Position numbers and translations under genes: made by a program. Positions 56,174 to 64,000 of a DNA stretch of 64,000 nucleotides are shown in pieces. Source of the DNA: Methylophilaceae bacterium (lineage in GTDB: Bacteria; Pseudomonadota; Gammaproteobacteria; Burkholderiales; Methylophilaceae); contig CANCPF010000004.1 of assembly GCA_947379975.1 (NCBI GenBank), positions 33,676 through 97,675 on the forward strand, in the 5' to 3' direction. Numbering within the stretch: the first letter of the stretch is position 1; the number at the start of each line of letters is the position of its first letter. The notes under the pieces are model-generated. The model worked only from the letters and a program-made list of their open reading frames with translations, was not told the DNA's origin and made no database searches.

Positions 56174-56647
56174 ATGTTTGAAGTATTGGTTTATATGTTT
56201 GAAAACTACATTGATACACATTTTAGACCTGATGAAAACACCTTGTCCAAAGAGTTATATGCTGCAGGATTTGATGAAGAAGATATTAACGGCGCATTTA
56301 ATTGGTTTAATCAACTAGAGCTAATGACCAAACAATCTACTGTCTTTGAAAAGCCGAATCACGTTAGTACGCGTATTTTTATGCAGGATGAGCTTAAAAA
56401 AATCAGCGGTGAAAGTATCGCGTTCATTCTATTTTTAGTGCAAGCCAATATTCTTAACAGCGCACAACGAGAGTTGGTGTTGGATCTGGCCATGAACTTA
56501 CCTCAACCTGAAGTTAGCATTGAAGAAATGCGCTGGATTGTACTTATGACGACTTGGGGCGCAAGCAAGTCAGGCCCTGATAAAACCAAAGAATACTTAT
56601 TTATTGAAGATGCCTTGCTGAATAAACAAAAACCGACGCTACATTAA
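56174..56647 (+). CDS. smg: Smg family protein (DUF494)
   Basis: A 157-aa all-helical acidic protein of the DUF494/Smg family, whose role is unknown although it is commonly found next to dprA and topA. It starts MFEVLVYMFENYIDTHFRPD and has LSKELYAAGFDEEDINGAFNWF and a C-terminal SIEEMRWIVLMTTWG segment, all typical of the family. AAGGAT lies at a suitable distance upstream. It converges on metF with a 78-bp gap in which I see no terminator. Confidence 0.9.
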   Translation: MFEVLVYMFENYIDTHFRPDENTLSKELYAAGFDEEDINGAFNWFNQLELMTKQSTVFEKPNHVSTRIFMQDELKKISGESIAFILFLVQANILNSAQRELVLDLAMNLPQPEVSIEEMRWIVLMTTWGASKSGPDKTKEYLFIEDALLNKQKPTLH

Positions 56648-56725
56648 TCCTAGCTAGTCATATTTGTTGCTAACATCAGTCGGTCCGTTTCAAACGCTTA
56701 CAACACCTGAGCCGTAGTGAGGCAA

Positions 56726-57556
56726 TTATTCGCTAATATTATCAATAATATTGCTAATGATGCCTGAGCGGTTCAGCGTGTAAAAATGTAAGCTTGGTAC
56801 ACCCCAAACCTTTAAGGTTTCACACAGCTCACTGACTACATCTATACCAAAGGCGCGAAGTGAAGGGATGTCGTCTGCATATTCTTCAAGACGCATGCGT
56901 AGCCACCTAGGAATTTCTGCTCCGCAAACATTAGAAAAACGGGCTAATTGGGTAATATTGTAAATAGGCATTACGCCAGGCACGATTGGTACATTAATAC
57001 CGCTCGCTTCACATTGATCTATAAATCTAAAATACGCATCCGCATTGTAAAAATACTGGGTAATCGCTGAGTTAGCGCCTGCGTCCACTTTACGTTTAAG
57101 GTTCAATAAATCAGCGCTTGGCGTGCGTGCTTCAGGATGAAACTCCGGATAGGCCGCCACTTCAATATGAAATTGATCACCAGTTTCTGTGCGTATAAAT
57201 TCCACTAATTCGACGGCATAACGAAAATCACCACTGCTAACTTCGCCGGATGGTACATCGCCACGTAATGCGACTAAGCGTTTAATGCCGTGCGCTTTAT
57301 AAGCTTGCAATAACTCACGAATTTCTTCTTTACTAGAAGATACGCAAGAAATATGTGGTGCGGACTGGAAGCCTTCTTTTTGAATTTCTAATACCGCATC
57401 CATCGTTCTGTCGCGCGTAGAGCCGCCTGCACCAAAGGTCACAGAAAAGAATTCTGGATTATATTTTGCTAGTTGTAAGCGAGTTTCACGTAATTTTTCC
57501 ATACCATCTGCTGTTTTAGGTGGAAAAAACTCAAAGCTCATTCTGGTAGTTTTCAT
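56726..57556 (-). CDS. metF: 5,10-methylenetetrahydrofolate reductase
   Basis: A FAD-dependent, NADH-using enzyme of 276 aa that makes 5-methyl-THF for methionine synthesis. It is a TIM barrel opening TRMSFEFFPPKTADGMEKL. Key segments are FFSVTFGAGGSTRDRT, HISCVSSSKEEIRELL, RLVALRGDVPSGE, VAAYPEFHPEA, AGANSAITQYFYNADAYFRF and VPGVMPIYN. It directly abuts the holin-like gene (zero spacing) downstream of ahcY, so it shares the riboswitch-controlled transcript. It closes the methyl cycle with ahcY and metK. Confidence 0.96.
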   Translation of the reverse strand: MKTTRMSFEFFPPKTADGMEKLRETRLQLAKYNPEFFSVTFGAGGSTRDRTMDAVLEIQKEGFQSAPHISCVSSSKEEIRELLQAYKAHGIKRLVALRGDVPSGEVSSGDFRYAVELVEFIRTETGDQFHIEVAAYPEFHPEARTPSADLLNLKRKVDAGANSAITQYFYNADAYFRFIDQCEASGINVPIVPGVMPIYNITQLARFSNVCGAEIPRWLRMRLEEYADDIPSLRAFGIDVVSELCETLKVWGVPSLHFYTLNRSGIISNIIDNISE

Positions 57557-57910
57557 TTATTTTTCTTCGTTATTATCAATGATAATCGCCGCCAGCAACC
57601 ACGAAAGTACGCTATAAACTGCTGCGCCTATCATGCCTGCAAACAATGTCTTTACCTCAAAACCTTGTAGCCAATTGCCTACACCATAAAACAATAAGCC
57701 ATTAATCACAAAGATAAATAAGCCTAAGGTTAATAGCGTAATTGGTAAGGTTAATAATACTAAAATTGGCTTGATTAACATATTAACCAAGCCAATCACT
57801 AAAGCTGCAATTAAGGCTGTTGGGAAACTTGCCACATGAATATTAGGTACAAAATACGCAACAGCTACTAGTGCTAGTGCATTAAGTATCCAAACAATTA
57901 ATAATTTCAT
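57557..57910 (-). CDS. phage-holin-family IV four-helix membrane protein
   Basis: A 117-aa very hydrophobic protein with four predicted membrane helices (LLIVWILNALALVAVAYFV; FPTALIAALVIGLVNMLI; VLLTLPITLLTLGLFIFVING; TLFAGMIGAAVYSVLSWLLAAI). The motif NMLIKPILVLLTLPITLLTLG is the hallmark of the chromosomal holin superfamily IV (DUF360-like). No phage genes surround it. It is regularly found between ahcY and metF in betaproteobacteria, so it is part of a housekeeping operon rather than a prophage. Function unknown. Confidence 0.88.
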   Translation of the reverse strand: MKLLIVWILNALALVAVAYFVPNIHVASFPTALIAALVIGLVNMLIKPILVLLTLPITLLTLGLFIFVINGLLFYGVGNWLQGFEVKTLFAGMIGAAVYSVLSWLLAAIIIDNNEEK

Positions 57911-57959
57911 GTGGCCGTTCCTTTAGCTATGTAGCAGCAATTTCAAAACTTCTCATTAA

Positions 57960-59405
57960 TTAATAACGATAAGTATCAGGCTTATATGGACCTTGTTTTT
58001 GCACGCCAATATAAGCGGCTTGCTCGTCAGTTAAGGTCGTTAATTTTGCATTTAATTTTCTTAATTGCAATACGGCGACTTTTTCATCTAAATGCTTAGG
58101 TAAGGTATAAACGCCTACTGGATAATTTTCAGTATGGGTAAATAACTCAATTTGTGCAATGGTTTGATTGGCGAAACTAGAACTCATGACGTATGAAGGA
58201 TGGCCAGTACCGCAACCCAAATTCACTAAACGACCTTTCGCTAACAAGATGATTTTTTTACCATCGGGGAAAATTACATGATCCACTTGTGGCTTGATTT
58301 CGTCCCACTCGTATTTTTCTAGTGAGGCAACATCAATCTCATTATCAAAATGGCCGATGTTACAAACAATCGCTTGGTCTTTCATTTTTGCCATGTGCTC
58401 ATGTGAAATGACATGGTAATTACCAGTCGCAGTGACAAAAATATCTGCATGCTCACACGCATAATCCATCGTCACTACGCGGTAGCCTTCCATCGCCGCT
58501 TGTAGCGCACAAATTGGATCTACTTCAGTCACCCAAACTTGCGCAGATAAAGCACGCAACGCTTGTGCAGAACCTTTACCTACATCGCCATAACCAGCAA
58601 CTACCGCTACTTTACCGGCAATCATTACATCGGTCGCGCGTTTAATGGCATCTACTAAAGATTCACGGCAGCCGTATAAGTTATCAAATTTTGACTTGGT
58701 AACAGAATCATTAACATTAATGGCTGGGAAAGCTAATTTGCCTTCTTTATGCATTTGGTACAAGCGATGTACGCCGGTAGTTGTTTCTTCGGTTACGCCA
58801 ATAATTTTGGCTAAACGCACTGAGTACCATGTTGGGTCTAGTTTCAACTGAGCTTTAATGGCATCAAAAAGACAGATTTCTTCTTCTGACGTAGGGTTAG
58901 CAATCACTGATAAATCTTTTTCAGCGCGCGTACCAAGATGCAGTAATAATGTGGCATCGCCGCCATCATCTAAAATCATGTTGGTGAATTTTTGTACGCC
59001 ATCTTCACCGGTTGTCCACTCAAAAATACGGTGGGTATAATCCCAATATTCAGCCAATGTTTCGCCTTTAATGGCAAATACAGGTGTGCCGCCAGCAGCA
59101 ATTGCCGCAGCAGCGTGGTCTTGTGTGGAGTAAATATTGCAAGATGCCCAGCGTAACTCAGCACCTAAATCTTTTAAAGTTTCGATTAGCACAGCGGTTT
59201 GAATCGTCATGTGCAGGCTGCCAGTAATGTAGGCGCCTTTAAGTGGTTGCGCTTTGGCAAACTCTTCACGAATAGCCATCAAACCTGGCATTTCTGTTTC
59301 GGCAATGGCAATTTCTTTACGGCCAAAACTGGCTAAGCCAATATCGGCAATGACATAATCTTTGGCTGTAGTTTTAACATCAGCAGTCACAATATTCATT
59401 TTCAA
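57960..59405 (-). CDS. ahcY: S-adenosylhomocysteine hydrolase
   Basis: An NAD-dependent enzyme of 481 aa that splits SAH to adenosine and homocysteine and relieves SAH inhibition of methyltransferases. Motifs include [41 protein letters not shown], the active-site [23 protein letters not shown]-binding [17 protein letters not shown], and the terminal [10 protein letters not shown]. It contains the ~40-residue insert of the bacterial long form ([20 protein letters not shown] area). It is preceded by an SAH riboswitch and followed by the holin-like gene and metF. Confidence 0.98.
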   Translation of the reverse strand: MKMNIVTADVKTTAKDYVIADIGLASFGRKEIAIAETEMPGLMAIREEFAKAQPLKGAYITGSLHMTIQTAVLIETLKDLGAELRWASCNIYSTQDHAAAAIAAGGTPVFAIKGETLAEYWDYTHRIFEWTTGEDGVQKFTNMILDDGGDATLLLHLGTRAEKDLSVIANPTSEEEICLFDAIKAQLKLDPTWYSVRLAKIIGVTEETTTGVHRLYQMHKEGKLAFPAINVNDSVTKSKFDNLYGCRESLVDAIKRATDVMIAGKVAVVAGYGDVGKGSAQALRALSAQVWVTEVDPICALQAAMEGYRVVTMDYACEHADIFVTATGNYHVISHEHMAKMKDQAIVCNIGHFDNEIDVASLEKYEWDEIKPQVDHVIFPDGKKIILLAKGRLVNLGCGTGHPSYVMSSSFANQTIAQIELFTHTENYPVGVYTLPKHLDEKVAVLQLRKLNAKLTTLTDEQAAYIGVQKQGPYKPDTYRY

Positions 59406-59502
59406 TTTCCTTGAATGTGCGACCGGAGGGAGGGGTTAGTACTAAAACTTGAGATGCTAACGCTTTTCTCACCCGTATCCCGTGCCCGGCACGGTTAATA
59501 AT

Positions 59503-59573
59503 GGTGAGCGTCGTTAAAACATTTTCCGAGCCTGGGAGGCTAAAACACAGCCCTCGCAACGCTCCTCGGAAGC
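59503..59573 (-). promoter_or_regulatory. SAH riboswitch upstream of ahcY
   Basis: On the minus strand the leader reads CTTCCGAGGAGCGTTGCGAG, then a variable hairpin (GGCTGTGTTTTAGCC), CCAGGCTCGG pairing back to CCGAGG, and AACGACGCTCACC, where GACGC can pair with the GCGTT loop. This is the conserved core of the SAH-sensing riboswitch known ahead of ahcY in beta- and gammaproteobacteria. SAH binding turns expression on. A GC-rich hairpin (CCGTGC-CGG-GCACGG) just downstream at 59481-59495 is a likely part of the expression platform. Confidence 0.93.
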
Positions 59574-59578
59574 GCATA

Positions 59579-59607
59579 ATTATACTCGAAATATTTTAGC
59601 TTTCCAA
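59579..59607 (-). promoter_or_regulatory. sigma-70-type promoter of the ahcY riboswitch transcript
   Basis: On the minus strand TTGGAA (59607-59602) and TATAAT (59584-59579) are separated by exactly 17 bp. Transcription would start near 59572, right at the first stem of the SAH riboswitch, leaving no extra 5' sequence. Confidence 0.85.
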
Positions 59608-59687
59608 TATAAAAAAGCTAAGCTAAATAAAGGATTATGCTATCCAAGCACCTTTTGGCGCTTGGATAAACATGCAATAAATGATTG

Positions 59688-60845
59688 TTATATTGATGCT
59701 TTTAGTGCGGCAACTTTGTCGGTAGCTTCCCAGGTAAACTCTGGCTCATCGCGGCCAAAGTGGCCGTAAGCAGCAGTTTTTGTATAAATAGGGCGCAATA
59801 AGTTGAGCATTTTCACGATGCCTTTAGGGCGTAAATCAAAATGTTCAAGTACCAATTGTTTCAGCACTTCGTCTGACACCTTACCTGTGCCATAAGTTTC
59901 AACCATAATGCTGGTTGGTTGTGCTACACCAATAGCGTAGCTGATTTGCACTAAGCAACGTGAAGCCAAGCCAGCAGCCACAATGTTTTTAGCCACGTAA
60001 CGGCCAGCGTAAGCTGCACTGCGATCTACTTTTGAAGGATCTTTGCCAGAGAATGCGCCGCCGCCATGTGGCGCAGCACCGCCGTAAGTATCGACAATAA
60101 TTTTACGGCCAGTTAAGCCGCAATCGCCTTGTGGACCGCCAATAACAAAACGACCGGTTGGATTGACCAAGTATTTAATCTCACCTTTAATCAATTCTTT
60201 TGGCAACATAGGCTTAATGATTTCTTCAATTACCGCTTCACGGATGGCTTCTAAAGTCATTTCTGGTGCGTGTTGCGTAGATAACACCACGGTATCAATT
60301 TTATACGGCTTGCCATCTACATATTGCACCGTCACTTGCGCTTTTGCATCAGGACGTAACCAAGGTAAGCGGCCATCTTTACGTAATTGCGCTTGGCGTT
60401 CCATTAAGCGGTGGCTTAACCAAATTGGCAATGGCATTAATTGTGGCGTTTCATCTACCGCATAACCAAACATTAAGCCTTGGTCGCCAGCGCCTTGGTC
60501 TAGCGGGTCGTCATTAGCGTTATCAACGCCTTGTGCAATATCAGGGGATTGTTTGTCATAAGCGACTAATACGGCACAACCTTTATAGTCGATGCCATAT
60601 TCAGTGTTGTCGTAGCCGATACGTTTGATGGTTTCGCGTGCAACTTTAATATAGTCGACGTTAGCAGTAGTGGTGATTTCACCAGCCAATACAATTAGAC
60701 CAGTGTTGGCTAACGTTTCAGCCGCTACGCGGGCAGTTGGGTCTTGGGCTAAGATAGCATCTAATATGCTGTCGGATACTTGGTCAGCTAGTTTGTCTGG
60801 GTGACCTTCAGAAACAGATTCTGAGGTAAAAAGATATTCGTTCAT
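59688..60845 (-). CDS. metK: S-adenosylmethionine synthetase
   Basis: Makes SAM from methionine and ATP; a cytosolic tetramer of 385 aa. Motifs are [33 protein letters not shown] (the ATP-binding hexapeptide region), [41 protein letters not shown], and the C-terminal [14 protein letters not shown]. It is transcribed towards ahcY but is separated from it by the ahcY promoter and riboswitch, so it is probably its own unit. An AAGG ribosome site precedes the ATG. Confidence 0.98.
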   Translation of the reverse strand: MNEYLFTSESVSEGHPDKLADQVSDSILDAILAQDPTARVAAETLANTGLIVLAGEITTTANVDYIKVARETIKRIGYDNTEYGIDYKGCAVLVAYDKQSPDIAQGVDNANDDPLDQGAGDQGLMFGYAVDETPQLMPLPIWLSHRLMERQAQLRKDGRLPWLRPDAKAQVTVQYVDGKPYKIDTVVLSTQHAPEMTLEAIREAVIEEIIKPMLPKELIKGEIKYLVNPTGRFVIGGPQGDCGLTGRKIIVDTYGGAAPHGGGAFSGKDPSKVDRSAAYAGRYVAKNIVAAGLASRCLVQISYAIGVAQPTSIMVETYGTGKVSDEVLKQLVLEHFDLRPKGIVKMLNLLRPIYTKTAAYGHFGRDEPEFTWEATDKVAALKASI

Positions 60846-60982
60846 TGTGCGCCTTGAAAATAATAATCATAAAATCGAAACGAATTCCATACTAAAGGCT
60901 GAAGCATGTTCATCAAATCAACGTCGGACTGACAATTCTACCTAAGTTATTCAAAAATAAGCATTTAAATATGTATTAAAGT

Positions 60983-61006
60983 GTTATCGAACAAAGTTTC
61001 GATAAC
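60983..61006. promoter_or_regulatory. 9-bp inverted repeat upstream of metK
   Basis: GTTATCGAA (60983-60991) and TTCGATAAC (60998-61006) form a perfect stem with a 6-nt loop, about 140 bp before metK and 145 bp before dapF. No T-run follows on either strand, so an operator for a dimeric regulator is at least as likely as a terminator. Confidence 0.4.
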
Positions 61007-61116
61007 TTTAAATTGCAGTTCTTGATAGAGCTAATGCTCGGTGTTTAGTTCACCTTTCTTACATAAGTGCCGCTGAATTGATCATTAAACGAATTATTTA
61101 ACACTGTCATTTAACC

Positions 61117-61144
61117 TCGACATTTTTCTCTGGCAATTTATAAT
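61117..61144 (+). promoter_or_regulatory. dapF promoter predicting a leaderless mRNA
   Basis: The -35 TCGACA (61117-61122) is separated by 16 bp from a perfect -10 TATAAT (61139-61144). Only six bases lie between the -10 box and the A of the dapF ATG at 61151, which is where transcription should begin. No Shine-Dalgarno sequence can exist on such an mRNA. Confidence 0.7.
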
Positions 61145-61150
61145 GAGACT

Positions 61151-61981
61151 ATGGAAATAAATTTTACAAAAATGCATGGTGCGGGCAATGATTTTATGGT
61201 TATAGACGCCATTAATCAGTCCGTCCATTTAACACCACAACAAATTCAAGCGCTTGCGCATCGCCAATTCGGGGTGGGATTCGATCAGCTTTTACTGGTT
61301 GAAACCTCTACAATTGCTGATTTCAAATACCGTATTTTTAATGCCGATGGCAGCGAAGTGGCACAATGCGGCAATGGTGCTCGTTGTTTTGTTCGTTTTG
61401 TAGTTGATCAACGTTTAACCGAAAAACACGAGATTAGCGTTGAAACTGCCAGCGGCATCATCACCCCAAAATTAGAAGAAAATGGTTTTGTAACAGTAAA
61501 TATGGGCGCGCCTAAATTTGCGCCTAGCGAGATTCCTTTTATTGCCGACACCGACTCAAACGCCTATTTACTTGCTGTCGGTAATCAAAACATCACTATT
61601 TCAGTGGTTTCCATGGGCAATCCGCATGCCGTGCAAATTGTAGAGGATGTTGATGCGGCGCCGGTGGTGGCGCTTGGCAGTCAAATTGAGCTACATCCAC
61701 GTTTTCCTGAGCGAGTAAATGCTGGTTTCATGCAAATTGTTGATGCGCATCATATTAAATTAAGAGTGTTTGAACGTGGCAGTGGCGAAACGCTCGCCTG
61801 CGGCACCGGCGCATGTGCAGCTGTAGTGGCCGGCATTCAATTGGGCCGATTACAGTCACCTGTGCATGTATCTGCTCGCGGTGGCGAACTTCACATAGCC
61901 TGGTTAGGTAATGGCAGTTCGGTCATGATGGCTGGCCCTACAGAAAACGTATTTACTGGCACTTTTATTCTCAAGCAGTGA
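61151..61981 (+). CDS. dapF: diaminopimelate epimerase
   Basis: A cofactor-free epimerase of 276 aa converting LL- to meso-diaminopimelate for lysine and peptidoglycan. The two catalytic cysteines are Cys73 ([13 protein letters not shown]) and Cys217 ([14 protein letters not shown]). Other family features are the start [18 protein letters not shown] and the [15 protein letters not shown] and [12 protein letters not shown] motifs. Its promoter lies so close that the mRNA is probably leaderless. The DUF484 gene and xerC follow, a conserved order. Confidence 0.97.
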   Translation: MEINFTKMHGAGNDFMVIDAINQSVHLTPQQIQALAHRQFGVGFDQLLLVETSTIADFKYRIFNADGSEVAQCGNGARCFVRFVVDQRLTEKHEISVETASGIITPKLEENGFVTVNMGAPKFAPSEIPFIADTDSNAYLLAVGNQNITISVVSMGNPHAVQIVEDVDAAPVVALGSQIELHPRFPERVNAGFMQIVDAHHIKLRVFERGSGETLACGTGACAAVVAGIQLGRLQSPVHVSARGGELHIAWLGNGSSVMMAGPTENVFTGTFILKQ

Positions 61982-62063
61982 ATGACAAACCATGACATTT
62001 AAATCGTTACGCATCATTAGCACAAAACAGTATTCAGTAATAAAGCCAATAATAAGGACAAGC

Positions 62064-62750
62064 ATGCAACAAGATATTCAAGCGCTAAATAGCGGCGTCA
62101 CAGCAGATCAAGTCAGTGATTTTTTACGTAGTCAGCCTAATTTTTTTGAGCAACATGCTAGTTTGCTAGCTGAAATTTTTCTGCCTAGTCCACATGGCGG
62201 CGCTGCGATTTCATTAGTAGAGCGCCAGCAATTGGCGCAACGCGATAAAATTCGCACGACTGAATTGATGCTGGCAAAACTCATTGAGTTTGGTGAGAAG
62301 AATGATATTAGCAGCAATAAAGTACATCGCTTTAGCCTCCAATTAATAGAAAATTCGGGGCTTAGTGATCTACAGCAGATGGTTGCTGCCAGTATGCAGC
62401 AAGATTTTTCTGTAACGCAGGCGGTATTACGCGTTTGGTTCAAACCTAACAATGATGTCGTAGCGCAAAACGCCATTTTTGCACCAGTAAATGTGGCTTT
62501 TAACGACTGGGTTGCCGGCTTAATAGAGCCTTTTTGTGGTAAAAAATCAGCATTTGATGATGTTTTATCAGCGCCAGAGCTACTATCGTTTGCTTATATT
62601 CCACTGTTTAAAACAGCCGATAAAAGCCAGCCTTTTGGCGTACTGATGCTGGGTTCACAAGATCAGCAGCGATTTAAGGCTGACGATGGAAAAATGTATC
62701 TTCAACGTATAGGTGAGTTGATTAGTGCCGCATTGGCGCACCACATATAA
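62064..62750 (+). CDS. DUF484 family protein
   Basis: A cytosolic protein of about 228 aa of unknown function, always found between dapF and xerC in many proteobacteria. I choose ATG 62064 (MQQDIQALNSGVTADQVSDF) because AAGGAC lies at a good distance before it; an ATG at 61992 would add 24 residues that do not resemble the family. The N-terminal helix region has FLRSQPNFFEQHASLLAEIFLPSPHGGAAISLVERQ, then a coiled part and a GAF-like C-terminal domain (FAYIPLFKTADKSQPFGVLMLGSQD). Its function cannot be read from the sequence. Confidence 0.88.
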   Translation: MQQDIQALNSGVTADQVSDFLRSQPNFFEQHASLLAEIFLPSPHGGAAISLVERQQLAQRDKIRTTELMLAKLIEFGEKNDISSNKVHRFSLQLIENSGLSDLQQMVAASMQQDFSVTQAVLRVWFKPNNDVVAQNAIFAPVNVAFNDWVAGLIEPFCGKKSAFDDVLSAPELLSFAYIPLFKTADKSQPFGVLMLGSQDQQRFKADDGKMYLQRIGELISAALAHHI

Positions 62751-62793
62751 ATATTCTTATATCGTTTTTTAAGCTTAAAAAATAGTGAATTAG

Positions 62794-63720
62794 GTGAATC
62801 ATCTTAGCGATTATCTTCAGCATTTAACTTTTGAGCGTGGCTTGAGCGCACTGACCTGCCAAAGCTACAGCAGAGATATTATGCTACTAGAATCTTTAGT
62901 CGCAGATAACGCCGCTAATTCCACTATTAGTGCTACAGCGACTGTCGAAGTGACCACCCTAGATCAGCTACAGAATACGCAAATCAGGCGTTATATTGCC
63001 ACCTTGCATAGTCGCGGACTGAGCGGCAAAACTATCGCAAGAGCACTTTCTGCTTGGCGTGGCTTTTACGATTATTTGATTCAGCACAAAGGGTTTAGCC
63101 AAAATCCGGTGATGGGTTTACGCGCGCCCAAAACTGCTAAAACTTTGCCGCAAGCACTATCCGTCGATCAGGCCGTTAAATTTGTCGATATTCAAGGTGA
63201 CGGACTGCTAGAGCAACGCGACCATGCCATTGTGGAATTATTTTATTCTTCAGGCTTACGTTTAGCCGAGCTGGTGAACCTAGATATTGCACAACTAGAT
63301 TTTTCTGAAGGTACGGTAACTGTAACCGGCAAAGGGAATAAAACCCGCATTGTGCCTATGGGCAGTCACGCGATGAGCGCAATTCAAATTTGGATGCAAA
63401 GGCGCACACTGATTCAAATTTCAGAGAACAATCCTGAGGCCGTGTTTGTTACCCAGCAAGGCCGCAGGATAACGCCGCGCGCTGTGCAATATCGCATTAA
63501 ACAATGGGCGATTAAGCAGGGCATTAACTCGGATATGCGCCCACATTTATTGCGCCATAGCTTTGCCACGCATGTGTTGCAATCTAGCCAAGATTTACGT
63601 GCCGTACAAGAAATGCTAGGTCATGCCAGCATTAGTAGCACCCAAGTATATACGCACCTTGATTTTCAACATTTAGCCTCTATCTATGATAAAGCACATC
63701 CAAGGGCTAAGAAAAAATAG
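62794..63720 (+). CDS. xerC: tyrosine recombinase XerC
   Basis: A site-specific recombinase of 308 aa that, with XerD, resolves chromosome dimers at dif during division. The N-terminal SAM-like core-binding domain (~3-100) precedes the catalytic domain with Arg156 (SSGLRLAEL), Lys180 (VTGKGNKTR), His251 and Arg254 (HLLRHSFATH), His277 (MLGHASISST) and nucleophile Tyr286 (QVYTHLD). The start is GTG. There is a short insert at ~38-55 (NSTISATATVEVT). The dapF-DUF484-xerC context supports XerC over a phage integrase. Confidence 0.95.
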   Translation: MNHLSDYLQHLTFERGLSALTCQSYSRDIMLLESLVADNAANSTISATATVEVTTLDQLQNTQIRRYIATLHSRGLSGKTIARALSAWRGFYDYLIQHKGFSQNPVMGLRAPKTAKTLPQALSVDQAVKFVDIQGDGLLEQRDHAIVELFYSSGLRLAELVNLDIAQLDFSEGTVTVTGKGNKTRIVPMGSHAMSAIQIWMQRRTLIQISENNPEAVFVTQQGRRITPRAVQYRIKQWAIKQGINSDMRPHLLRHSFATHVLQSSQDLRAVQEMLGHASISSTQVYTHLDFQHLASIYDKAHPRAKKK

Positions 63721-63869
63721 GCTGAAAACAGCACTATTTCCACTCAGCAGGCTCAAATCTACAGATTGAAATTGGATGCTGACAATTTATTCAAATAATA
63801 CCTTACTAAAACACCCTGATATTATGGCAAAATAGTAATTCAAATTTTTATCATGCAAAGGATTCAAAA

Positions 63870-64000
63870 ATGGAACACACCTTACCAGCACTACCTTACG
63901 CAAAAAATGCATTAGTGCCGCACATTTCAGAAGAAACATTTGACTTTCACTATGGTAAACATCACCAAACTTACGTGACTAACTTAAATAACCTGATTAA
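63870..64000 (+). CDS. sodB: Fe-type superoxide dismutase, N-terminal part (3' end outside window)
   Basis: The ATG at 63870 follows AAGGA at 63858-63862 with good spacing. The frame stays open to the window end and reads [20 protein letters not shown], then [20 protein letters not shown]. This is the standard N-terminus of Fe/Mn superoxide dismutases, including the first metal-ligand histidine region and the [10 protein letters not shown] motif. About 43 residues are visible. Fe rather than Mn is inferred from [17 protein letters not shown]. The 149-bp gap after xerC holds no gene that I can see. Confidence 0.93.
   Translation, partial: MEHTLPALPYAKNALVPHISEETFDFHYGKHHQTYVTNLNNLI

Larger units (their letters stand above)
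60846..61150. other. 305-bp divergent promoter region between metK and dapF
   Basis: This holds the metK upstream region (minus), a 9-bp perfect hairpin at 60983-61006 and the dapF promoter at 61117-61144. I find no SAM-riboswitch core on the metK side and no small gene. Confidence 0.5.

Noticed and set aside
57557..57910. Prophage remnant suggested by the holin-like gene
   Set aside because: No other phage gene, integrase or att repeat is near; the gene is part of the ahcY-metF operon.
60846..61150. SAM riboswitch in front of metK
   Set aside because: I could not find a SAM-I or SAM-II core; only a simple 9-bp palindrome is present.
62794..63720. Phage or integron integrase
   Set aside because: The dapF-DUF484 context and full set of XerC residues favour the chromosomal recombinase.

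Overview
The window looks like a chromosomal segment of a betaproteobacterium, most likely a Methylophilaceae methylotroph (Methylotenera/Methylophilus type). This is inferred from gene content and order rather than from a database search: AT-rich DNA, the def-fmt-htpX-rsmB-DUF4390-ntrY-ntrX string, the dapF-DUF484-xerC string, the kdsD-kdsC-lptC-lptA-lptB-rpoN-hpf-hprK-rapZ-PTS block, and an SAH riboswitch in front of ahcY. I see no rRNA, tRNA, prophage, intact IS element or CRISPR array. It is mostly housekeeping DNA with small palindromic elements in the gaps.

Layout. 1-2.3 kb: end of aroB, dgt, and a rhodanese/TusA-like sulfur-relay pair. 2.3-9.3 kb: valS and an unusual photolyase-family gene (both minus), the NfeD/QmcA membrane pair (plus), and a PAS-GGDEF protein (minus). 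9.6-15.7 kb (minus): dicarboxylate symporter, RsmB-like methyltransferase with a lysine-rich tail, two tandem DUF3108 proteins, purM. 15.8-22.1 kb: AI-2E-family permease, hda and a CNNM/CorC protein (plus), nhaA (minus), a COG2509-type flavoprotein (plus). 22.1-27.0 kb (minus): ahpF, ahpC, soxZ, soxY, bepA-like protease. 27-31 kb: moaC (plus), thiO and a Kef-type antiporter (minus). 31.2-45 kb: a long plus-strand block for LPS (kdsD, kdsC, lptCAB), sigma-54 (rpoN), hibernation factor, HPr kinase, RapZ and a truncated PTS (EIIA-Man, HPr, EI), then DUF4870, prlC and tpm. 45-54.6 kb: HAD phosphatase, xthA, and the minus-strand def-to-ntrX operon. 54.9-56.6 kb: dprA, smg. 56.7-60.8 kb (minus): metF, a small membrane protein, riboswitch-controlled ahcY, and metK, which together form the methyl/SAM cycle. 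61.1-64 kb: dapF, DUF484, xerC and the start of sodB.

Functional themes: the activated-methyl cycle (metK, ahcY, metF); peroxide and superoxide defence (ahpC/ahpF, sodB); envelope building and quality control (Kdo and Lpt genes, HtpX, BepA-like); and global signalling (NtrYX, RpoN, HprK/HPr/EI/EIIA, RapZ). The PTS has no sugar permease here and so looks regulatory.

Most unusual points: a photolyase/cryptochrome-family protein whose two domains are in reversed order; an NtrX-type regulator whose AAA+ domain has lost its ATPase residues and its sigma-54 contact loop although rpoN is intact nearby; an 87-nt three-way-junction element between ahpF and the flavoprotein gene; a MITE-like inverted-repeat element between moaC and thiO; and a promoter placed so that dapF mRNA would be leaderless.
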